Part shown: positions 57,640 to 64,000 of the stretch, one piece after another
How the letters are laid out: each line of letters starts with the position of its first letter
How positions within the stretch are numbered: position 1 is the first letter of the stretch
NCBI GenBank assembly: GCA_021234155.1
Contig: JAJEKV010000080.1
Span: 3,271,867 to 3,335,866, forward strand
DNA: 64,000 nt
Direction: 5' to 3'
Source of the DNA: Isoetes taiwanensis
Taxonomy: Eukaryota > Streptophyta > Lycopodiopsida > Isoetales > Isoetaceae
Notes under the pieces: model-generated
Database searches by the model: none
What the model was told of the DNA's origin: nothing
Seen by the model: only the letters and a program-made list of their open reading frames with translations
Position numbers and translations under genes: made by a program

Positions 57640-57932
57640 TGTTGGTTTTCTACTCCTCCAATTTGGATTTTGGATTGAATGGTTGGTTATACAACAAGGA
57701 CATCAACTTGAACGCTTTACACAAGTTTGTTTTGAGCATTTCATGTTTTTAAGTCTTGCTAACTGTTCAAAAAGCAAGTTAATATGCAAAATGTTTTTTA
57801 AACAGAACTTTCTGTTAAGGCTTGGTGGCTTATACCAGAAATATGGTATACAGTTTTATTTTTGCTGCATGAGGCAAAAAGTACAGTTACAATTTGATGT
57901 CTTTAGAATTGTAAACCTTCTGTTACAAATTG

Positions 57933-58487
57933 CATTAGAGGTAATTTGAGATCTCCTTTTGTCCCCATAAGAATCCTCCAATAGAATGAGTACTCTACAT
58001 CAAACTGCAATTAATGCAGCATTAACAACTTCATTGCTGTCGTTTTTTCCCTATAACTTTTGATCTACTCATGAAAATGCTGCGGCGTTTGTTGCATTAG
58101 ATGCAGAATGAAAAGATCTTTCAAGTGATATATGGTTATGATGTATTTCAATACAAGCCATATGTGTTAACCTTAAAAAATATGGTTTTTTATTCTTTTC
58201 TTATATATTTACATCCCAAAAGATATAACAATGGGTTGTCATTAGAAAGATCTTGAGGAGACGAATCCATTGCCACAAATAGTGTTCGAATCGGAGTTTT
58301 TGATCAAAAGTTATAGTAGAAAAATGACAACAAAAAGTTAGTTAGAATTTGCATTAATTTATCACGCCACATAATACTGGAATAAAATACACTGGAGCTC
58401 TTCTCTTATTGGACAGTTTAAAAAGCTGATGTGGCTTTTTAAGCATCCCTTAATGGGACAAAATGAGATCTCAAATTACCTCTAATG
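57933..58487. mobile_element. Nested inverted-repeat element (555 bp) inside the Harbinger
   Basis: CATTAGAGGTAATTTGAGAT (continuing CTC, then TTTTGTCCC) at the left is mirrored by GGGACAAAATGAGATCTCAA (continuing ATTACCTCTAATG) at the right, giving about 33 bp of inverted repeat with one mismatch. No coding region and no clear target duplication. It is probably a MITE inserted between the two Harbinger ORFs. Confidence 0.75.
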
Positions 58488-58639
58488 GTATACTTAATTA
58501 GGTGCAAGGGCCTTTTAACTTCTGTTAATATTCATATTCTTATTAAGTGTTGTCTAATTCATATTCTTCATACTCATAGCTAGAATAAATAAGTTGAAGC
58601 CTATCCAAACATTCATTGCCATAGCTGCTATGACACCAT

Positions 58640-59345
58640 ATTGCTGCTAGTTAGACAGTGTATGACACTATATTGCTGCTAGACAGTGTATGACACCATA
58701 TTGCTGCTAGTTATTCTGTTCCATTGCCAAATGTTGTCCCACAAGTTCATTCTGTTATTTTGTTAGACAGTGTATGACAGTGTATATTCTGTTGCTAGTT
58801 ATTCTGTTAGACAGTGTATGACAGTGCATATTTGGTAGCATATTTGGTATTAATGCTGGAAAAATCCTTGAGGGGACCTAGAGTTCTACAGATATTCCAC
58901 TTGTATGTCAAGCCAAAGCCACTTGCATATTTGGTATTAATGCTGGTATTTAGCTTATTAGCGCATCATGTATTCCGGTCCTATCCATTCTTTCATAATT
59001 GTTAGAGTAGCCCAAGGATAATGTGAGGTTCCTCCACTAGGTGGATCAAAGGCCATACCCTTGTTTACTAGTGGGATCTAGTATTGCACTCCAAATCTTG
59101 TATGACAGTGTTATTCTTGTTAGACAGTGCATATTTGGTATTAATGCTGGAAAAATCCTTGAGGGGACCTAGACAGTGCATATTTGGTATTAATGCTGGA
59201 AAAATCCTTGGAAAAATCCTTGAGGGGATCTTGTATGACAGTGTTATTCTGTTAGACAGTGCATATTTGGTATTAATGCTGGAAAAATCCTTGAGGGGAC
59301 CTAGAGTTCTACAGATATTCCACTTGTATGTCAAGCCAAAGCCGC
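58640..59345. repeat. Complex internal repeats in the Harbinger spacer
   Basis: Two units recur. One is AGACAGTGTATGACA with ATATTGCTGCTAG, several times at 58640-58820. The other is CATATTTGGTATTAATGCTG with GAAAAATCCTTGAGGGGA, four times between 58835 and 59300; two of those copies also share TTCTACAGATATTCCACTTG. No coding content. Confidence 0.85.
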
Positions 59346-59349
59346 CAAA

Positions 59350-60160
59350 ATCTATATGCCCAGTCAAATGAATGTTACGTAGTCCCATTATTATTGCTAA
59401 AATTCCCAAACAAGGCTTTTATTTGTGGGTGACTCCCTGTATCACAGTCCGATCCATTCTGCTTCCTATTGTTGGAGCCCCCACATTGTTAGAGCCCCAT
59501 TTTTTAAAAAAAAATTATTCCACGTTAGCGCCCCCTCTAGATTCAAAGCACTGTTTACATGGTCTGGACCAAACCATGTTGAAATCATTGGCATGTCTTC
59601 CTCAAATATTTCTCACTATTTATGGGGCATGCCTATATGTGGCAGTGAGCTCTTGTTTTTCATAGCCATCTATTCCACTGCTTTTATTACAGCGGCCCTT
59701 ACTGTGCTTATATACAACCATGGAAGACCAGATGTTAATTCAATCATGCATGTTCAATCTCCAAGGCAAAATCTCCAAGGCTATGCTTTCATGCTTCCAA
59801 ACTTGTAACATGCGTGCTATACCTATTGCCATGCAGACTTAGATGCCACGCAGCTCACTTTGCTCGTGTACTGGAGCTCCTCATTTGATACTGGAGCTTG
59901 TCATAGCTTTCTCAACTATGTTACTTAAGTTTACTTGTTAACCCTATTCTCTTGGATCAAGCAACAAATGCAGACAAAATTGAGGCCAACGGGGCCATCC
60001 CTATTACTAGAAGGTTCCAACAAATAATTTCAATGTACCACCAGGTGCCACATTACCATGGCATAGACTTGCCATATTTCTGTGCATATATCAGGGTACC
60101 ACTACTAAGGAACTAAACCTTTTACGACATAACTTCTTACACTGTCCAAAACCGGCGTTG
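59350..60160. other. Harbinger spacer, no gene recognised
   Basis: An open + frame at 59425-59808 has no recognisable domain and overlaps no splice-supported exon. It is likely untranslated. Confidence 0.4.
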
Positions 60161-60189
60161 ACTGTGAGGCAATCACAGTGCATGTTATG

Positions 60190-60425
60190 TTGTGAATGTG
60201 CAGTGCAGATGCAAGGGCAGTTTTGAAGCCATTTGTATACATTTGAATGTGCAGTGCAGATGCAAGGACAGTTTTGCATACATTTGTATACTGATGTATG
60301 CACCAGGGATGAAGCTTATCAATTTATGTTTCCTTATGTGATCATTAATGCTTCCTTATGTTTCCTTATGTGATCATTAATGCTTCCTTATGTTTCCTTA
60401 TGTGATCATTAATGCTTATCAATTT
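60190..60425. repeat. Two tandem repeats before the transposase
   Basis: GAATGTGCAGTGCAGATGCA with a following GCAGTTTT segment occurs twice (60193-60290). A TTCCTTATGTGATCATTAATGC-type unit is repeated about three times at 60326-60412. Confidence 0.85.
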
Positions 60426-60549
60426 AATCCTTTTCTTGCAGCAATATGGATGATGAGATGCATATAGAAGATGAGCCAATGGTTATGAATGAAGCCGATA
60501 TTTTCAATTTGGCACTTTTAACAGTCAATGTGATGTGTATTTTGCATTA

Positions 60550-61758
60550 ATGACGCCAGGCTTGGTATTCCACTCACGACGCCAAAGGAGAATATCTAGG
60601 CTTGCTGGTTTCAAGAAAGTGCCCTATCCAAGTGGATCAGATGCCATTCGGAATGCAACTATTATTGCTACAGCTGCTGGTCCAGAGACTTCTTGGTTGG
60701 TGAAGCCTAGAAGCACAGTATGGTTTGATAGGTTTGTGATGGAGGTCTTTGATGATGCTCGCTGGAAAGAGAATTTTAGAATGACTAAAGCATCTTTCTA
60801 TTGGATTTGCAATTTGTTGGGTCCTAGTATTAAAAAACAAGATACTCGCTATAGAAGGTCAGTACCAGTGTTAATCCGTGTTGGAGCAGCATTCTACAAG
60901 TTATTCAAAGGCTGCGACTTTATGGAAGCATCAGAAAAGTTTGGAATTGGGGTGAGTACATGTTCTATGGTTCTTAGAGAAGTGTGTCGTGCAATAAATA
61001 TCCATCTCAAACACAAGATTAGGTGGCCAAACAGTGATGAAATTGCAGGTATTGAGGCATCATTTAAAGCTGTGAGTGGCTTACCAAACTGCCATGGTGC
61101 TATTGATTGCACGCATGTTGAGATCATTAGGCCACATGGTGTTCATGGTGCTGACTACTATGATAGGACACAAAGACATTCTATCGTATTGCAGGCTGTA
61201 TGTGATACTTCTAGGAAGTTTCGAGATGTTTTTGTTGGCTATCCAGGTTCTACCCATGATGCACGGGTCCTTAGGAATTCGGGTTTGGCAACTAGAGCAC
61301 ATGAAGGACAAATTTTGCAAGAGCCTACATTGATTATTAATGGTAACTATCACCTTCGGCCGTACATTGTTGGAGACAAAGGGTATGTCTCTTCTCCATG
61401 GCTCATATCCCCATACATTGGAGATGTTGCAAATCTGCCACCTATTGAGAGGTTGTTCAATGAAAGACATGTGCAGGCTAGACTTTTCATTGAGCAATCC
61501 TTTGGGATTATGAAAAAAGTCTTCAAGTGCTTGAAGACAAGATTGGAAATGAATGTAAAGTTTATACCTGAGCTCATATTTTCTTGTTGTGTGCTTCATA
61601 ACCTCTTGGTTGAAAGTCGAGATATAGATGTGGAAAAGGAACTCCTAGAGCTTGAAGAAGAGGAGGAAGAAGAAGAAGAGAACCAAGAGAGCACAACGAC
61701 GGATGATGGTGCAAGCATAAGAGCGAACCTTGCACAGTATTTGATTTTCAACTCTTAA
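60550..61758 (+). CDS. Harbinger DDE transposase (HARBI1-like, ORF2)
   Basis: The frame is open from 60535 to 61758 (407 codons counted from the GTG at 60535); the first ATG is at 60550. An upstream ATG at 60447 (MDDEMHIEDEPMVMNEAD) runs in another frame to a stop at 60550, so either a short intron or a frame change joins it. The DDE catalytic triad is complete: Asp191 in GAIDCTHVEI, Asp242 in GSTHDARVL, Glu320 in IEQSFGIMKK (numbering from 60535). A helix-turn-helix-like region (MEASEKFGIGVSTCSMVLRE) precedes it. The tail is strongly acidic (EEEEEEEENQ) and ends LIFNS. This is the DDE_Tnp_4 type nuclease that cuts and pastes the element. Confidence 0.93.
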   Translation: MTPGLVFHSRRQRRISRLAGFKKVPYPSGSDAIRNATIIATAAGPETSWLVKPRSTVWFDRFVMEVFDDARWKENFRMTKASFYWICNLLGPSIKKQDTRYRRSVPVLIRVGAAFYKLFKGCDFMEASEKFGIGVSTCSMVLREVCRAINIHLKHKIRWPNSDEIAGIEASFKAVSGLPNCHGAIDCTHVEIIRPHGVHGADYYDRTQRHSIVLQAVCDTSRKFRDVFVGYPGSTHDARVLRNSGLATRAHEGQILQEPTLIINGNYHLRPYIVGDKGYVSSPWLISPYIGDVANLPPIERLFNERHVQARLFIEQSFGIMKKVFKCLKTRLEMNVKFIPELIFSCCVLHNLLVESRDIDVEKELLELEEEEEEEEENQESTTTDDGASIRANLAQYLIFNS

Positions 61759-62084
61759 AATAGACTTGGAACCTCTAAAGTTTGGTAAGGCTGCTAACAT
61801 ATCCTCTTTGTATTTTCTATTTATTAGTTGTCTTTTCTCTTTAACAATATATTTATTTTGTAACTTTTGGACTGCAGCAAACTTTGTATGGGCAGCAAAA
61901 CTATCATTGGTTGTTTGATTTGATTGACTCATAATTTGCTACGGTCTATTTGATCGCCTAATTGATCGCATGCCTTTTGTAATGTAGAGAAGGTGCTTTT
62001 GTAATGCAGAGAAGGTGCTGATAGGCAACCGAATACAAATAGCAGCATAGGCCAGGAAGAAGAACATGCAGTGGCCATTAACAT

Positions 62085-62275
62085 ATTGAATTTCTGTTTT
62101 GCAATGTGAAACGCTTTTTAACAGATTTTGTTATGTTAAAAACTAACATAACAAATTTTGGTGTGAAAGTGTTTTTAACAAATTCTGTTATGTTAGTGGA
62201 TAACATAACAAATCCCATGTCTGAAAGTTTTTTTAACAAAATTTGTAATGTTAGTTTTTGACATAACAAGTGGTG
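62085..62275. repeat. Subterminal repeats of the Harbinger
   Basis: GTGTGAAAGTGTTTTTAACA and close variants (GTGAAACGCTTTTTAACA, CTGAAAGTTTTTTTAACA, GTGTGAAAGCTTGATAAA) are spaced 40-70 bp apart, each near ACATAACAA. TTTTCACATTGCAGG at about 56174, near the left end, is the inverted counterpart. Such subterminal repeats are typical transposase or Myb-protein binding sites. Confidence 0.7.
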
Positions 62276-62339
62276 TGAAAGCTTGATAAAAATAACCTTA
62301 ATTTATCATTAACAAACCATTGGTTACTTTAAAATTTAG

Positions 62340-62370
62340 CTTAATTTAACCCCATAGTCTGAAAGTACCC
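62340..62370. repeat. Harbinger terminal inverted repeat (right)
   Basis: It ends TAGTCTGAAAGTACCC directly before TTA and is complementary to the left end. Confidence 0.88.
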
Positions 62371-62373
62371 TTA

Positions 62374-62660
62374 GGCCAAGAAAAAAACATAAAGACCATC
62401 CCCTTATATTATGGGTAAGTCAATTTTAATGAACAAGGCCCAAAATTCCACTTAAAAATATTTAGGGGGTTCTTCAAAATATAAGCATCAAATCATGTCC
62501 CCCATTATCAGCCATATGAAGCATGCAATGTGACTAGCGTGAGCAAGCATAAGGAGTATGAGCATGTCTTTAGAGACAAGGATGAGGTCATGGCGTGGGT
62601 TCTAAGAACAAGTATGAAAAGAGCAACAATTAAGAAGGCTTCACAAACGTGATCATGACT
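62374..62660. other. Intergenic DNA right of the Harbinger
   Basis: Nothing recognised apart from the host side of the insertion. Confidence 0.4.
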
Positions 62661-62664
62661 TGGC

Positions 62665-62835
62665 GTGGAAAGTGCCATGGCATGAGCAGGCAAGCATGGA
62701 CTACCGTGGCATGAGCGTGCACGTGAGGAGCATGGCGTGAGCGTGAGGAGCGTGGCTTGGCGTGGCATGAGCGTGAACGTGAGGAACGTGGCATGAGCGT
62801 GGGCCTGTGAGCGTGGCTCTGTTATTAGCGTGGCC
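62665..62835. repeat. Degenerate minisatellite GTGGCATGAGCGTGA-like
   Basis: Units built from GTGGCATGAGCGTG and ARCGTGAGGARC recur about six times with variable spacing. The resulting minus-strand frames are rich in His/Ala/Pro and are not genes. Confidence 0.8.
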
Positions 62836-62839
62836 CGTG

Positions 62840-64000
62840 GGCTGTGGAAGAGGGCGTGACCCTGATAATAGCTGATGTGAGAGAATTGATGGTGGGCCTG
62901 ACTTGTCATAATCCTCGCGCATGGACATCGTGAGCCCTGAACAAGGCATGAGCATAAAAAATTCACTGGAAAATCTTGGCATATCCTAGCTATTGATCTT
63001 GGGCGGCTACATCGTGGCCATCAAACCAGGAGTCCCTAAAATCTATTTGCTATGTTCCAGCGGGCATGAGTATGGAAACTTACTGAATTTGGTTACTGGC
63101 CATATGTGCCTTGATATAGTGCCAAAATTTCATTGGGAAGGGATTTGAACTGGAATAACATAGAAGAGTTGCTATGTTTGCCTTAGTCGGCTGGATTGGG
63201 GCCGGATTTGAAGGCAAATGTTGCTTGGAACGAACAGATGGCAATGGAAAGGATGTGATTCGGTTTTTTTCATGCAGGTTTCGACTGAGTCGTGGCCTCA
63301 GGATACAAATCTGATTGTTGTGCTTGCTTGCTTTGAAATTTGTTAACTGTGCTTGCTTACAAATGATGCAGACCAAAGAACCTAATAAATCCGACCTGAG
63401 GCTTCGAAGATTTCTTCACATATGTGCTTGCCTGAAGACTTCTCTACACCTGTATATAGCTACTGATCTCAAATCTGCCTGACAGATAGAGCTTGAATCG
63501 ATGTGCAGGTCCCTAAATTTGTTTGGTTCAGTGGGTTGTTCGATGTATATTGCTTGCCGGACCAGAAACCAGATGGGCGGGATGTGCCCCAAAAAATCTT
63601 CAACTCTTGTGTATTAGCAGGAGCCATGTAGAGGTATACAGATAAAGCTGTACATCAATAGGCTATAGCCATGTAGGCTCGGCTTCTCACTTGGTTTATT
63701 TGCAGGTACCTGCCTGATAATAATGGAAGGAGATAGAAGAAGTAGCCTTGAAAAAAGCAGCAGGTAATTTGAACTTATGGGCTCAAAGGGGGCTAGCCAA
63801 GTGTTGGCCCTCTGACAAATAATCTGAAAAAAAAAAATTTGTGGAAAGCTCAAGATTGGCAAATATAGATTGACTGATACGCTCCATACTGATATGCTCC
63901 ATGTGATATGATACAGAATATATTTTTTTGAACTGGGTATGCAAAGTGTACAAACTTTCTGATAAACAGAGATAAAATAAAAATAACAAGAAGGATCATG
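62840..64000. other. Intergenic DNA to the window end
   Basis: No gene, RNA gene or transposon boundary recognised. Confidence 0.4.

Larger units (their letters stand above)
56022..62373 (+). mobile_element. PIF/Harbinger DNA transposon, apparently complete
   Basis: The element proper is 56025-62370 (6,346 bp), flanked by TTA on both sides (56022-56024, 62371-62373), the usual PIF/Harbinger target. Terminal inverted repeats are GGGTACCTTCACACTA against the complement of TAGTCTGAAAGTACCC, continuing imperfectly to about 30 bp. It holds two long ORFs on the same strand, a SANT/Myb-like protein and a DDE transposase, as autonomous Harbingers do. Internal repeats and a nested inverted-repeat element enlarge the spacer. 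Confidence 0.93.

Noticed and set aside
59425-59808. 127-codon open frame inside the Harbinger
   Set aside because: No domain, no similarity to either Harbinger protein, and the surrounding spacer is repeat-rich.
62508-62982. Minus-strand His/Pro-rich open frames
   Set aside because: They are produced by the degenerate minisatellite at 62665-62835.

Overview
The window is nuclear DNA of a land plant: spliced genes with GT-AG introns, several families of plant transposable elements, long AT-rich intergenic DNA, and many decayed gene pieces. One piece is an exon of a dynein heavy chain (minus strand, about 9.9-10.1 kb). Flowering plants and conifers are generally reported to lack dynein heavy chains, so a lineage with motile sperm (bryophyte, lycophyte, fern, cycad or Ginkgo) is my inference. 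I cannot name the species.

Layout. 0-11 kb: a graveyard of gene fragments (J-domain, R2R3-MYB exon, PPR, dynein, an unrecognised multi-exon piece) plus three copies of a TATA-box/GC-palindrome module. 11.3-22.1 kb: an HSPA12-type Hsp70 pseudogene split by a 9.36-kb Ty3/gypsy chromovirus (two ~2.36-kb LTRs, 5-bp target duplication GCCAA), followed at once by an ACT-domain (ACR-like) pseudogene. 22-25.6 kb: intergenic, with an (AAT)n array and a strong hairpin. 25.65-35.41 kb, minus strand: the one clearly intact host gene, a 26-exon cohesin cofactor PDS5 gene (about 1,414 aa, HEAT repeats plus C-terminal Tudor domain), with a Mutator-like MITE in one intron. 36.28-49.99 kb: a LINE with 17-bp target duplications, poly(A) tail and an inverted 5' part (twin priming), itself split by an 11-kb Ty3/gypsy Tat-like element whose extra RNase H lies upstream of the reverse transcriptase. 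50-56 kb: tRNA-like sequence, a degenerate short-period repeat, a GC-rich hairpin, a PPR pseudogene and a minus-strand LINE 3' fragment. 56.03-62.37 kb: a complete-looking PIF/Harbinger transposon (TTA target duplication, terminal inverted repeats, SANT-like ORF and DDE transposase ORF). 62.4-64 kb: intergenic with a minisatellite.

How it fits together: only PDS5 looks like a working host gene. The Harbinger element encodes both proteins its family needs. The two LTR elements have near-identical LTRs but broken reading frames. Their LTR copies differ mainly at CTG/CAG sites, which raises the possibility that some breaks are sequencing artefacts rather than mutations. The most unusual pattern is a pair of long hairpins (35.8 and 53.0 kb) that share an 18-nt apex but have unrelated, individually self-complementary arms.
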